A stretch of DNA of 64,000 nt, taken from the NCBI GenBank assembly GCA_022841745.1, contig JALHQW010000035.1, positions 1 through 64,000 on the forward strand. The letters run 5' to 3'. A program made the translations under genes and the position numbers. This DNA is from Saprospiraceae bacterium. GTDB lineage: Bacteria; Bacteroidota; Bacteroidia; Chitinophagales; Saprospiraceae. Position 1 is the stretch's first letter, and the number at the start of each line of letters is the position of its first letter. The notes beneath the pieces were generated by a model. That model did no database searches, was not told where the DNA came from, and was given only the letters and a program-made list of their open reading frames with translations. This document shows, one piece after another, positions 1-8,267 of the stretch.

Positions 1-12
1 CGCGTATATACG

Positions 13-73
13 CGAGGAGGGGTAAACAAACCCCGGAGTCCCGGGACTCCGGGGTTTGATAACCCCTCCTCTC
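13..73. repeat. REP-type double palindrome
   Basis: Two head-to-head copies of a short palindromic unit. The centre is a perfect 24-base palindrome at 31-54, and the outer arms GAGGAGGGGT (14-23) and ACCCCTCCTC (62-71) pair as well. Each half has the plan GAG-GG-GGGTTATCAAACCC, the same as the REP units around the RAYT transposase at 59.7-60.8 kb. It lies beyond the 3' end of argH and could act as a bidirectional terminator or mRNA 3' stabiliser. Confidence 0.6.
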
Positions 74-169
74 GAAAAAGGCTGCCACATAAATTCAATT
101 TTTAGCATCAAATCAAAAGGCTTATCTGGTGCAAATGCACCAGTTTGGAATTATTGCAAAAGTACCATT

Positions 170-1513
170 TCAACGGTATTCCACCTTTCCCAGCTGCTCC
201 ACAACCCCCACGCTTGCCTCAAAATCAAAACCCGCCAGCACCTCCCCGAATTTCCGGCGGATATCGTCCAAGCAGAGGTTGCCGATGCTCCCCTCGTGTG
301 TGTGGCTGATTTCGCCCTCGAATCGGAACGTGCCGTCTTCCACTTGCTTCGCAACTTGGCGGTAGGCTTCTCGGAACGGAACACCCTCCAGCACGAGGCG
401 GTTCACCACTTCCACTGTGAACAGGTAGCGGTATTTTTCGTCCGCCAGTATATGCTCGTTCACCTCAAATTTTGGGATGCTCAAAATGGCCAAGCGCAGG
501 CAGTTTTTTAGCTCTTCGAGAGCGGGAAAAACAGTTTCTTTCAAAATTTGAAAGTCCCGATGATACCCGCTCGTGAGGTTGGCGGTCACGGCGGAAACCT
601 GTTGCGGCAGCGTCTGCAAACGGCTGAAACGGCCCCGAATCAATTCGAAAACATCGGGGTTTTTCTTGTGAGGCATGATGCTGCTGCCTGTCGTGAACTC
701 GGCGGGCAGTTTCAAAAAACCGAAGTTTTGGCTGTTGAAAAGGCAGACGTCGGCGGCGAACTTGCCGAGCGTGGCAGCCAGCCCCGCCATTGCGAAGCTG
801 AGGAACTGCTCCGATTTGCCCCGCCCCATTTGCGCATGCAACACGTTGTAATTCAGGTCTTTAAACCCAAGCAACTGGGTCGTCATGTGACGGTCGAGCG
901 GGAAACTGCTGCCGTAGCCCGCCGCCGAGCCGAGCGGGTTTTGGTTGATAATGTCAAAAACGGAATGCCACAGCCGCAGGTCGTCGGCCAGCGACTCGGC
1001 ATAGGCGCTGAACCACAGCCCAAATGACGACACCATTGCCACCTGCGTGTGCGTGTAGCCGGGCATGGGCACGTCCTCGTGCGCCGCTGCCTGTGCCATC
1101 AGCACCTCGAACAGCTCGCCGACCAGCCCTGTCACCTCCTGGATTTCGGAGCGAAAAAACAGGCGCAAATCCACCAGCACTTGGTCGTTGCGAGAGCGGC
1201 CCGAATGGATTTTCTTGCCCACATCGCCGAGGGAGCGGGTGAGCAGCAGTTCCACCTGCGAGTGAACGTCCTCCACCCCTGGTTCGATGGTGAATTCGCC
1301 CGCCTTGATTTGCCCCAAAATTGCCCGAAGGGCAGGTTGCAAAACGGCCAATTCGGCTGCCGTCAGCAGCCCGATGGAGGCCAGCATTTCGATATGTGCC
1401 AAGGTGCCGAGCACGTCGAAACGGGCCAGCCGAAGGTCGAGGACGTTGTCCTGCCCGATGGTGAATTTTTCAACTAAGTTGTTGACAGTCTGTGTGTTGG
1501 ACCAGAGTTTCAT
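170..1513 (-). CDS. argH: argininosuccinate lyase
   Basis: Cleaves argininosuccinate to arginine and fumarate, the last step of arginine synthesis in the cytoplasm. The 447-residue product has the fumarase/aspartase-superfamily signature GSSIMPHKKNPD around residue 280 and the family N-terminus (LWSNTQTVNNLVEKFTIG), close to the usual ~460 residues. It is the last gene of the minus-strand arginine cluster, separated from the argE-like gene by a ~90-base gap filled by an inverted repeat. No frameshift seen. Identity is secure; whether it is co-transcribed with the upstream genes is inferred from orientation. Confidence 0.95.
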   Translation of the reverse strand: MKLWSNTQTVNNLVEKFTIGQDNVLDLRLARFDVLGTLAHIEMLASIGLLTAAELAVLQPALRAILGQIKAGEFTIEPGVEDVHSQVELLLTRSLGDVGKKIHSGRSRNDQVLVDLRLFFRSEIQEVTGLVGELFEVLMAQAAAHEDVPMPGYTHTQVAMVSSFGLWFSAYAESLADDLRLWHSVFDIINQNPLGSAAGYGSSFPLDRHMTTQLLGFKDLNYNVLHAQMGRGKSEQFLSFAMAGLAATLGKFAADVCLFNSQNFGFLKLPAEFTTGSSIMPHKKNPDVFELIRGRFSRLQTLPQQVSAVTANLTSGYHRDFQILKETVFPALEELKNCLRLAILSIPKFEVNEHILADEKYRYLFTVEVVNRLVLEGVPFREAYRQVAKQVEDGTFRFEGEISHTHEGSIGNLCLDDIRRKFGEVLAGFDFEASVGVVEQLGKVEYR

Positions 1514-1517
1514 GTTA

Positions 1518-1602
1518 CGGTTGATAAGGGTTGATAATAGGTTGATGAGGGTTTATGGGGTCGTAGGGGCTTTATCAACCCATATCAACCTCATTAACTT
1601 TA
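1518..1602. repeat. intergenic inverted repeat, GGTTGATAA family
   Basis: The left side repeats words such as GGTTGATAAGGGTTGATAA and the right side their complement (TTATCAACCCATATCAACC), forming a long imperfect hairpin between argH and the argE-like gene. The same words occur singly at about 7366-7400 and 49799-49835. Confidence 0.6.
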
Positions 1603-2652
1603 TCAACCTGAAATCAACCGTTCGTAAATATCAATACCTTCTTCTATTTCCCGCAGCCACACAAACTCATCTGCCGTATGCGACCTTTCGCTTTCCCCCG
1701 GCCCGATTTTCAGAGTCGGGAAGGGCATCAGCGAGGCGTCGGAGAGGGTGGGGGAGCCATAGCTACGCAAACCCAATTCCTTGCCCCGCTGCACCAACGG
1801 ATGGTCGGTTGGAATAGTTGACGAATTAAGGCGGAAGGAACGAGCCTTTAATTTGGAGCGGAGTTTTGTTTGCAAAAAGGCAAAGACCTCTTCGTTCGTG
1901 TAGTGCTCGTTCGTGCGGATGTCCACCACAAAACGGCAGGTGTCCGGCACTACGTTGTGCTGGGTGCCCGCCTCGATTTGTGTGACGGTCATTTTCACCG
2001 GGCCGAGCAGGTAAGAGGTTTTTTCAAACTTGTAATTTTTCAAAAAATCGATGTCCTGCAAGGCTGTGTAAATGGCGTTTTCGCCCTCGTCACGGGCGGC
2101 ATGCCCGGCCTTGCCGTGGGCGGTGGCATCCACCACGAGCAGGCCCTTTTCGGCAACGGCCATCTGCATTCCCGTCGGCTCGCCAACGATGCCGCAGTCC
2201 ACGTGACCCAATTTCGGCAATACCATCGCAACACCTTGATTACCAGATACTTCTTCCTCGGCTGCGCCGAGAAAAATCAGGTTCCAGGGCAGGTTCTTTT
2301 CTTCGTAAAAATGTGCGAAAACCTCCGCCAACGCCACCAGTGAAGCCCCGGCGTCGTTGCTTCCGAGGCCATACAACCTGCCTTCCTCGACCGTCGGTTG
2401 GAAGGGGTCCCGCTGCCAGCCAGCCACGGGCCGCACGGTGTCGTGGTGCGAGCAGAGCAGTAAGGTCGGGCGGGCGTGCTGCCAGTGCTTGGCCCTTGCC
2501 CAAACGTTGTTGCCCATGCGTTCCGTTGGGATGTTTTTGTGGTGAAAAAACGTGGCCAACAGGTCAGCGGTCGCCGCTTCCTCCCTCGAAAAGGAGGGGG
2601 TGGCGATGAGCTTTTTCAGCAGTTCGATGGCTTCGGTTTTTAAGTTCGTCAT
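1603..2652 (-). CDS. argE: M20 acylornithine deacylase (ArgE-like)
   Basis: Zinc-dependent M20 amidohydrolase of 349 residues, expected to remove the acyl group from N-acyl-citrulline or N-acyl-ornithine. The metal-binding motifs are visible in order: SHHDTVRP (near residue 70), GSNDAGAS (near 98), AAEEEVSGN (near 130) and GEPTG (near 158), with a late H in ERSHTADEF. Its ATG overlaps the TGA of argB by four bases (ATGA), so translation is probably coupled. With a carbamoyltransferase of the acyl-ornithine type upstream, the likely substrate is acylcitrulline rather than acylornithine; this is inference from pathway logic. Confidence 0.88.
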   Translation of the reverse strand: MTNLKTEAIELLKKLIATPSFSREEAATADLLATFFHHKNIPTERMGNNVWARAKHWQHARPTLLLCSHHDTVRPVAGWQRDPFQPTVEEGRLYGLGSNDAGASLVALAEVFAHFYEEKNLPWNLIFLGAAEEEVSGNQGVAMVLPKLGHVDCGIVGEPTGMQMAVAEKGLLVVDATAHGKAGHAARDEGENAIYTALQDIDFLKNYKFEKTSYLLGPVKMTVTQIEAGTQHNVVPDTCRFVVDIRTNEHYTNEEVFAFLQTKLRSKLKARSFRLNSSTIPTDHPLVQRGKELGLRSYGSPTLSDASLMPFPTLKIGPGESERSHTADEFVWLREIEEGIDIYERLISG

Positions 2653-3419
2653 GGGTTAATAAGTGTTCCAAATTGCTTCACAATCCCCTCTACACCGCAC
2701 ACCCAAACCTCCTTCACGCCTCCGTTTTTTGCGGCGAAGGCATTGTCCAACTTCGGCAGCATCCCCTCGCTGATGACACCCGCCGTCCTGTGCTGCTCAT
2801 AGGTTACTGAATCGAGCAAGGGCAGCACGGAGTTATCATCCGTAGGGTCGAGCAGGACGCCGTTTTTTTCGAAGCAAAACTTCAATGTCACCTCAAAATT
2901 ATGCGCCAGCGAAACGGCCAGCATTCGGGCAATGGTGTCGGCGTTGGTGTTGAGCAGTTGGCCACGGCCATCGTGTGTAATGGGGCTGACGACGGGCGTA
3001 AGCTTGTTCTCTAAAAAATTGATTATCAGCTTGTTGTTTATATTTTCGACATCGCCGACGAAGCCATAATCAATTGTTCCAGCGCCCCTTTTTTTCGATA
3101 AAATGGCGTTGCCGTCCGCTCCGCTCAGGCCGATGGCATCGCAGCCGAGGGCCTGCAATTTGGCCACCACCGTCTTGTTCAGCAGCCCGGCATAGACCAT
3201 CGTGACGACCTCCAGCGTGGCAGCGTCGGTGATGCGGCGCCCGTCCACCATTTGCGGTTCGATGCCGAGCCGGCGGCTGATTTCGCTGCCCTTTTTGCCG
3301 CCGCCGTGGACGAGGATTTTCGGGCCTTGGATGTTTGCGAAGGTAGCAAGCGCCGAGCCGAGTTGCACCTCGTCGTCTAGGAGTTTACCGCCGATTTTGA
3401 GGACGGTTAATTTTGGCAT
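2649..3419 (-). CDS. argB: acetylglutamate kinase
   Basis: Phosphorylates N-acylglutamate, the second step of the acylated arginine route. From the chosen ATG at 3419 the protein is 256 residues, the usual size, and begins MPKLTVLKIGGKLLDD with the amino-acid-kinase glycine loop; HGGGKKGSEIS and the substrate segment GRRITDAATLEVV follow. A longer in-frame extension to 3491 exists but adds lysine-rich sequence before the conserved start. The product lacks the N-terminal helix typical of arginine-inhibited hexameric enzymes, so feedback inhibition is not evident. Overlaps the argE-like gene by four bases. Confidence 0.93.
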   Translation of the reverse strand: MPKLTVLKIGGKLLDDEVQLGSALATFANIQGPKILVHGGGKKGSEISRRLGIEPQMVDGRRITDAATLEVVTMVYAGLLNKTVVAKLQALGCDAIGLSGADGNAILSKKRGAGTIDYGFVGDVENINNKLIINFLENKLTPVVSPITHDGRGQLLNTNADTIARMLAVSLAHNFEVTLKFCFEKNGVLLDPTDDNSVLPLLDSVTYEQHRTAGVISEGMLPKLDNAFAAKNGGVKEVWVCGVEGIVKQFGTLINP

Positions 3420-3483
3420 AAATTCCTGATTATCAGTTTTTTTTGAGAATGATTTTTTGATTTTGATTCGCAAAATGTTTTCT

Positions 3484-3611
3484 TTCGACACAGAAGGACG
3501 CAGATTTTTTATGATGATTTATGTTTTTGATTTTGCTTCGCAAAATCCTTTTTATGTCCTGAGAGAATCATAGCCAATCATAATAAATCTGCGTCTTTCT
3601 GCGTCAAAAAA
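3484..3611. repeat. intergenic inverted repeat, ACGCAGA family
   Basis: Arms resembling GACACAGAAGGACGCAGATTT on the left and AAATCTGCGTCTTTCTGCGTC on the right flank a loop containing TTTTGATTTTGCTTCGCAAAAT. Occupies most of the argB-argF' gap. Related words appear at 20862-20940 and 43721-43785. Confidence 0.6.
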
Positions 3612-3651
3612 TATCTCGTTTTTGCGCAGCAAAAACCCAAGAACATCATTC

Positions 3652-4584
3652 TCAAATCCATTCCAAAACCGCCTGTGCCGCAAACTCCCTATTCTTCGCC
3701 TGCTCGAAAATCAGGCAACGGGGGTCATCCAGCACGGCATCGGCGACCACCACATTGCGGCGGACGGGGAGGCAGTGCATGAAGCGGGCATTGTTCGTAA
3801 GCGCCATTTTTTCGGGCGTCACCATCCAGTTTTCTTTCGGTGAAATGATTTGGCCGTAGTCTGTAAAGGACGACCAGTTTTTGGCATAAATGAAGTCTGC
3901 GCCCTCGAACGCCCGATGCTGGTCGTGCTCAACTTGCACACTGTCAACGAATTGCGGAGCAAGTTCTGCACCCGGAGGATGCGTCACGACGAGTTCCACG
4001 TCACAAGTTTTCATCCATTCCACGAAGGAATTCGGCACGGCCTGCGGCAATGCCCGCACATGCGGCGCCCAGGTGAGCACGACCTTCGGGCGGGCTTTTG
4101 GTTTGAATTCCTCAATCGTCACCGCATCAGCGAGGGACTGGAGTGGGTGCAGCGTGGCTGATTCAAGGCTGACGACGGGTACGGTGGCGTATTTCTTGAA
4201 CTGGTTCAAAACCACCTCTGCGTAGTCCCAATCCCGGTCCTTCAGCGTGGGGAAGGACCGGATGCCAATGACGTCGGCGTACTGGCTGATGACGCCCGCC
4301 GCTTCCCGCACGTGCTCGGCCTTGTCGCCATCCATGACCGTACCATCCTCGAACTCGATTTTCCAGCCCGCATCGGCGTTCATCGTGATGACGTTCATGC
4401 CGAGGTTCTGCGCCGCCTTCTCGGTGCTGAGGCGGGTGCGGAGGCTGGGGTTGAAGAAGAGAAGGACGAGCGATTTACGATTTACGAATGACGATTTACG
4501 ATTGGGTCCCCGCTTGATTTCCAAGGCTCGTTGAATGAGGGCGTCGGGGTTGGGGACGTCGTTTATGCTGGTGAAATGCTGCAT
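3652..4584 (-). CDS. argF': N-acyl-L-ornithine carbamoyltransferase
   Basis: Transfers carbamoyl phosphate to an N-acylated ornithine. The 310-residue protein has the carbamoyl-phosphate loop FFNPSLRTRLST (residues ~43-54) instead of the STRTR form of ordinary OTCases, plus HPLQSLAD and MHCLPVRRN. The SLRTR form and the HCLPVRR ending are typical of the acetyl-/succinyl-ornithine enzymes of Xanthomonas and Bacteroides. Which acyl group is used could not be read with confidence. Its ATG directly follows the TGA of the 2H phosphoesterase gene with no spacing. Confidence 0.9.
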   Translation of the reverse strand: MQHFTSINDVPNPDALIQRALEIKRGPNRKSSFVNRKSLVLLFFNPSLRTRLSTEKAAQNLGMNVITMNADAGWKIEFEDGTVMDGDKAEHVREAAGVISQYADVIGIRSFPTLKDRDWDYAEVVLNQFKKYATVPVVSLESATLHPLQSLADAVTIEEFKPKARPKVVLTWAPHVRALPQAVPNSFVEWMKTCDVELVVTHPPGAELAPQFVDSVQVEHDQHRAFEGADFIYAKNWSSFTDYGQIISPKENWMVTPEKMALTNNARFMHCLPVRRNVVVADAVLDDPRCLIFEQAKNREFAAQAVLEWI

Positions 4585-5094
4585 TCAATTAATCGTTTTT
4601 AAGTCAAATTCTTCCAAAATATGCCATTGCTTGCCCATCTCTTGTTCAATCAAGCTTATTTTATTAAATTCGATTTTATGGGGCAACTTATGCGCTTTTA
4701 CTTGCTCAAATATTGCATCGGTACAAATCGAATTGCGCGGGTGCATCAAGGTAATATGCGGCTCCCGTTTTCTTGGATTTTCAACGATTCCTTTTAAAAT
4801 ATTTGCCCTTAATTTTTGGAAGGGTTCATTGTCGCCAAATGCAGGAACCATAAGGCCTTTGCCCTCAGAAAACCTGACCATACTGCCAAATTCAATGGTG
4901 ATTGGGCTATGATTTAATCTGATTAAATTTCGCATGATTTTATCTAATTTATCCAATTCATCCTCCCTGCAAAGTGTGACATGGCTTTTTATTAAGTCAT
5001 ATTGAGCTGGGTTAAATTCACGACGGATTTTCTCCATTATTATGGAATGTTCTTCATCAACAAACAGCGTTAATTGGATGCGCTTTTGGTCCAT
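4585..5094 (-). CDS. 2H phosphoesterase (2'-5' RNA ligase-like)
   Basis: A 169-residue protein with two H-x-T-L motifs, HVTL near residue 39 and HITL near residue 113, the catalytic pair of the 2H phosphoesterase superfamily (LigT/CPDase). Members act on 2',3'-cyclic phosphates or 2'-5' linkages in RNA; the substrate here is unknown. It sits inside the arginine cluster between argD and argF', abutting the argF' start exactly, so it is almost certainly co-transcribed. Local base composition is more AT-rich than its neighbours, suggesting a later arrival. It has no known role in arginine synthesis. Confidence 0.8.
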   Translation of the reverse strand: MDQKRIQLTLFVDEEHSIIMEKIRREFNPAQYDLIKSHVTLCREDELDKLDKIMRNLIRLNHSPITIEFGSMVRFSEGKGLMVPAFGDNEPFQKLRANILKGIVENPRKREPHITLMHPRNSICTDAIFEQVKAHKLPHKIEFNKISLIEQEMGKQWHILEEFDLKTIN

Positions 5095-5110
5095 TTAATT
5101 CTGTTTCAAT

Positions 5111-6262
5111 TTATAGTGATACTGTTTCTAGCACCGCCTCCAAGCACGCCTTGAACGCCCCCAAAAACTCCTCTATCTCCTCGTCGCTGACGCAGAGCGG
5201 TGGCAGCAGGCGTACCGTGTTTTTGTTCGAAGACGACCCGGTGAACACGCCAAAATCCTCCATCAATTTCTTCCGGAATGGCGCTGCTGGGAACTCGAAT
5301 TCCACACCAATCATCAGTCCACGGCCCCGTATTTCCTTAATGCCTTCAAAGCCTTGCAGCTCAGCTTTCAGTCGCTCGCCTTGCTTGGCTGCATTCTCGA
5401 TAAGCAGTTCATTTTCAATTACTTCCAACACGCCGAGCGCCGCAGCGCAAGCCATGTGCGTACCACCGAAAGTGGTGCCGAGCAGCCCGTGTCGTGCCTT
5501 GAACTTGGGCGAAATGATGACCCCGCCGATGGGAAAGCCGTTGCCCATGCCCTTGGCGATGGTGATGAGGTCGGGGCGGATACCTGCGTGCTGGTGGGCG
5601 AAGAAGCGGCCCGTGCGACCATAGCCGGACTGGATTTCATCCAACACAAGACAGGTTCCGTGTGCTTCACAAAGCGTCGAAAGCCCCCGCAGGAAGTCCG
5701 CCGATGGTTCGTTGATGCCGCCAATACCTTGGATGCCCTCGATGACGACTGCTGTCACATCGCCTTTTGCCAGTGCCTTTTCGACGGCTTCGAGGTCTTC
5801 AAAAGGCAGGTACTCCACCTCGAAACCGTGGTTGATGGGCGCTTGGATGCTGGGGTCGTGGGTGATTTTCACGGCTGCCGATGTTCGCCCATGGAAGCCC
5901 TTGCCGAAGGCGACAACCTTGGTGCGGCCATTCTGGAAGCTCGCCAATTTCAGTGCATTTTCGATGGCTTCTGCCCCGCTGTTTACCATGAACAGTTGAT
6001 AATCAGCGTATCCTGACAGTGCGCCAAGCTTCGCCGCCAGTACCTCCCGCAGTTCATTTTCCACGAAATTGGAGTAGAAGGCAATTTTGTCCATCTGGTC
6101 TTTCACCCGTTTCAGGAAGTGAGGGTGCGAGTGCCCGATGGAAACGACGGCGTGGCCTCCGTAAAAATCGAGGTAGCGCCTACCGTGCTGGTCATAGACG
6201 TGGCAGCCGTGGCTGCGCTGAATATCTATGGGGAAGAGGGGATAGACATCGAAAAGGGTCAT
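5111..6262 (-). CDS. argD: acetylornithine aminotransferase
   Basis: PLP-dependent class III aminotransferase converting N-acylglutamate semialdehyde to N-acylornithine. The 383 residues include the PLP region LVLDEIQSGYGRTG near 205 and the Schiff-base lysine in TIAKGMGNGFPIGG near 240. Length and motifs fit ArgD rather than the longer GABA transaminases, and the location in an arginine cluster agrees. An inverted repeat lies directly upstream, before argC. Confidence 0.92.
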   Translation of the reverse strand: MTLFDVYPLFPIDIQRSHGCHVYDQHGRRYLDFYGGHAVVSIGHSHPHFLKRVKDQMDKIAFYSNFVENELREVLAAKLGALSGYADYQLFMVNSGAEAIENALKLASFQNGRTKVVAFGKGFHGRTSAAVKITHDPSIQAPINHGFEVEYLPFEDLEAVEKALAKGDVTAVVIEGIQGIGGINEPSADFLRGLSTLCEAHGTCLVLDEIQSGYGRTGRFFAHQHAGIRPDLITIAKGMGNGFPIGGVIISPKFKARHGLLGTTFGGTHMACAAALGVLEVIENELLIENAAKQGERLKAELQGFEGIKEIRGRGLMIGVEFEFPAAPFRKKLMEDFGVFTGSSSNKNTVRLLPPLCVSDEEIEEFLGAFKACLEAVLETVSL

Positions 6263-6293
6263 TGTTGCTATGATTTGAGTGTGATTTTTTTGA

Positions 6294-6393
6294 TTTAAGA
6301 TTTCAGATAGACGATTTCAGATTTCAGATTGGAGGAGCATGGCCCTACAAATCTTATATCTAAAATCGTCTATCTTATATCTGAAATCTTATC
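6294..6393. repeat. intergenic inverted repeat, AGATTTCAGAT family
   Basis: Left arm words AGATTTCAGATAGACGATTT and right arm words AAATCGTCTATCTTATATCT form a long imperfect hairpin between argC and argD. Same family at 12319-12447 and 55852-55950, and a single arm at about 40343-40376. Confidence 0.65.
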
Positions 6394-7359
6394 CTAAAAA
6401 GCAATGGATTTTAAGTTCAAACCTGTACTTTCCTCCAACCCGAACAGCAGGTTCATATTCTGAACCGCCTGCCCGGATGCGCCTTTCAGTAGGTTGTCTA
6501 TAATGCTGATTATCAAAAGCTTATCACCGTGTTTTTCTAAGTGAAGCAGGCATTTGTTGGTGTTCACCACTTGTTTCAACGAGGGGTTTTCGTCAGTTAT
6601 TTTGGTAAATGGGGTATCGTGGTAAAATGTCCGATACAATTCCTTCACCTGGCTTTCGGTTGCTTTGCAATGGGTGTACGCACTGGCGAAAATGCCCCTC
6701 GTGAAGTCGCCCCGCACGGGCAGGAAGTTCACCGATTTGTCGAAATTGGGCTGCAACTGCCGCAGGCTCTGCCCGATTTCCCCCAAGTGCTGGTGGCCAA
6801 AAGGCTTGTAGATGCTCAGGTTGTTGCTCCGCCAACTGAAATGCGTCGTGTCTGTCGGCTGCTGGCCCGCTCCCGTGGAGCCGGTGATGGCGTGGACGTG
6901 TAGCTCGTCGTTCAAAAGCCCCTCGGCAGCCAGTGGCAGCAGTGCCAGCTGAATCGCCGTTGCGAAGCAGCCGGGATTTGCGATTTTTTGCGCTCCGCAA
7001 ATGGCGGCTCGGTTCAGTTCCGGCAGGCCGTAAACGAAGTCGTTACCGGGGCGCTGGAGCCGGAAATCATGGCTCAAATCAATGATTTTCAACGAATTGG
7101 AAAAACTGTTTTTATCCAAAAACGCTTTCGATTCGCCGTGGCCTGAACAAAGAAACAGCACGTCAGGCTCGACTGGTACCTCGGCTACAAAGCGCAAATC
7201 GGTGTCCCCCACGAGGTCGTCGTGTACGCTGGACACGGGTTTGCCCGCCGAGCTGCGGCTCTGCACAAAGGCGATTTCCGCCGCCGGGTGGCGCAGCAAG
7301 AGGCGGATGAGTTCTCCCGCTGTGTAGCCTGCGCCGCCGATGATGCCGACTCTAATCAT
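6394..7359 (-). CDS. argC: N-acetyl-gamma-glutamyl-phosphate reductase
   Basis: NADPH-dependent reduction of N-acylglutamyl phosphate to the semialdehyde. The 321-residue protein starts MIRVGIIGGAGYTAGELI (Rossmann loop) and has the catalytic cysteine in ANPGCFATAIQLALLP near residue 130; HQHLGEI lies near 190. This is a normal ArgC length. It is separated from argG by an opposite-strand pair of genes, so its transcription probably restarts or reads through under them. Confidence 0.94.
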   Translation of the reverse strand: MIRVGIIGGAGYTAGELIRLLLRHPAAEIAFVQSRSSAGKPVSSVHDDLVGDTDLRFVAEVPVEPDVLFLCSGHGESKAFLDKNSFSNSLKIIDLSHDFRLQRPGNDFVYGLPELNRAAICGAQKIANPGCFATAIQLALLPLAAEGLLNDELHVHAITGSTGAGQQPTDTTHFSWRSNNLSIYKPFGHQHLGEIGQSLRQLQPNFDKSVNFLPVRGDFTRGIFASAYTHCKATESQVKELYRTFYHDTPFTKITDENPSLKQVVNTNKCLLHLEKHGDKLLIISIIDNLLKGASGQAVQNMNLLFGLEESTGLNLKSIAF

Positions 7360-7428
7360 GCTTTGATAAGGGTTGATAAAAATTGATGAGGGTTGATAAG
7401 ACCTCGGTCAACTTTCCTATTTTTCGAT

Positions 7429-7436
7429 TAATTTTG
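7429..7436 (+). promoter_or_regulatory. candidate Bacteroidota promoter -7 element
   Basis: TAATTTTG matches the TAnnTTTG core exactly, 17 bases upstream of the ATG at 7454. No convincing -33 TTTG is seen at normal spacing, so confidence is modest. Confidence 0.4.
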
Positions 7437-7453
7437 TTTAAAATTTTGTTCAA

Positions 7454-7837
7454 ATGGTTTCTCAAACGTCCGTCAACGAGCTTCTGAAAGGGGTGCAGCA
7501 ACTGAGCGCCGAGGATTTTGACTTGTTTTTCAAAAAAATCAGCAGTTTGCGTAGCAAATCGGGCAACAAGGCATTAGCCAAAGAGCAATCGCTACTTGAA
7601 AAAATTAATGCAAGAATGCCTCTTGCTATGGAACAACGTTTTGCTCAACTCATTGCCAAACGAGACCTTGAAACCCTTACTGATGTCGAATACCAGGAGC
7701 TGTTGCAGCTAACCGAAAAATCGGAAGAATTGCAAACAAATCGCCTTGGATACATGATGGAACTTGCTCAACTTAAGGGTTTGACATTGCCCCAAGTTGT
7801 CAAACATTACAAGCTTGAACCAAAGCCCATTGGTTAA
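7454..7837 (+). CDS. small helical protein paired with HNH nuclease
   Basis: A 127-residue protein, strongly predicted helical from its Leu/Lys/Glu pattern, with a C-terminal segment ending GLTLPQVVKHYKLEPKPIG that resembles a short HTH-like tail. It starts with LLKGVQQLSAEDFDLFFKKI. No catalytic motif is seen and the function is not recognised. The stop at 7837 is one base from the HNH ATG at 7839, so the two are a translational pair. It reads against the arginine genes on both sides. Confidence 0.7.
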   Translation: MVSQTSVNELLKGVQQLSAEDFDLFFKKISSLRSKSGNKALAKEQSLLEKINARMPLAMEQRFAQLIAKRDLETLTDVEYQELLQLTEKSEELQTNRLGYMMELAQLKGLTLPQVVKHYKLEPKPIG

Positions 7838-7838
7838 G

Positions 7839-8267
7839 ATGTCTATTTCAAAAGCTACAAGAATATCCATTGCAAGTCAGGCAAAAGGCTGTTGCGAATA
7901 CTGCATGACACAAGAGGCTTTCGACAACAAGACCTTCTCTCTCGACCATATTCGTCCAATTTCACTCGGTGGCTCCGATGCCTTGGAAAACCTTGCTTTT
8001 TGCTGCCAAGGTTGCAACAATATCAAATACAATAGGATGCATGGGATTGACCCAGAAACTGGCGAACTTCTGCCATTGTTCAACCCTCGCAAAGACAGAT
8101 GGACTGCTCATTTTCGATGGAATGAAAATTTTACGGTCATCTTTGGAACTACTCCGATTGGAAGAGCCACGGTAGCAACTTTGCAATTGAACCGTTGGCA
8201 ACTCATCAACCAAAGAGCCATTTTCCACATCGCAAAGGTTCATCCACCCGCTCATTCCATCGCTTAA
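7839..8267 (+). CDS. HNH endonuclease
   Basis: A 142-residue HNH-family nuclease. Two zinc-type CxxC knuckles (CEYC near residue 19, CQGC near 57) flank the core DHIRPISLGGSDALENLAF, with the N-type residue in GCNNIKYNR. The metal-dependent nuclease fold is clear; the target is unknown. The ATG at 7839 is preferred over an upstream in-frame start at 7797 because it follows the partner's stop. The 3' end overlaps the 3' end of argG by four bases in convergent orientation, with no terminator between them. Confidence 0.85.
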   Translation: MSISKATRISIASQAKGCCEYCMTQEAFDNKTFSLDHIRPISLGGSDALENLAFCCQGCNNIKYNRMHGIDPETGELLPLFNPRKDRWTAHFRWNENFTVIFGTTPIGRATVATLQLNRWQLINQRAIFHIAKVHPPAHSIA

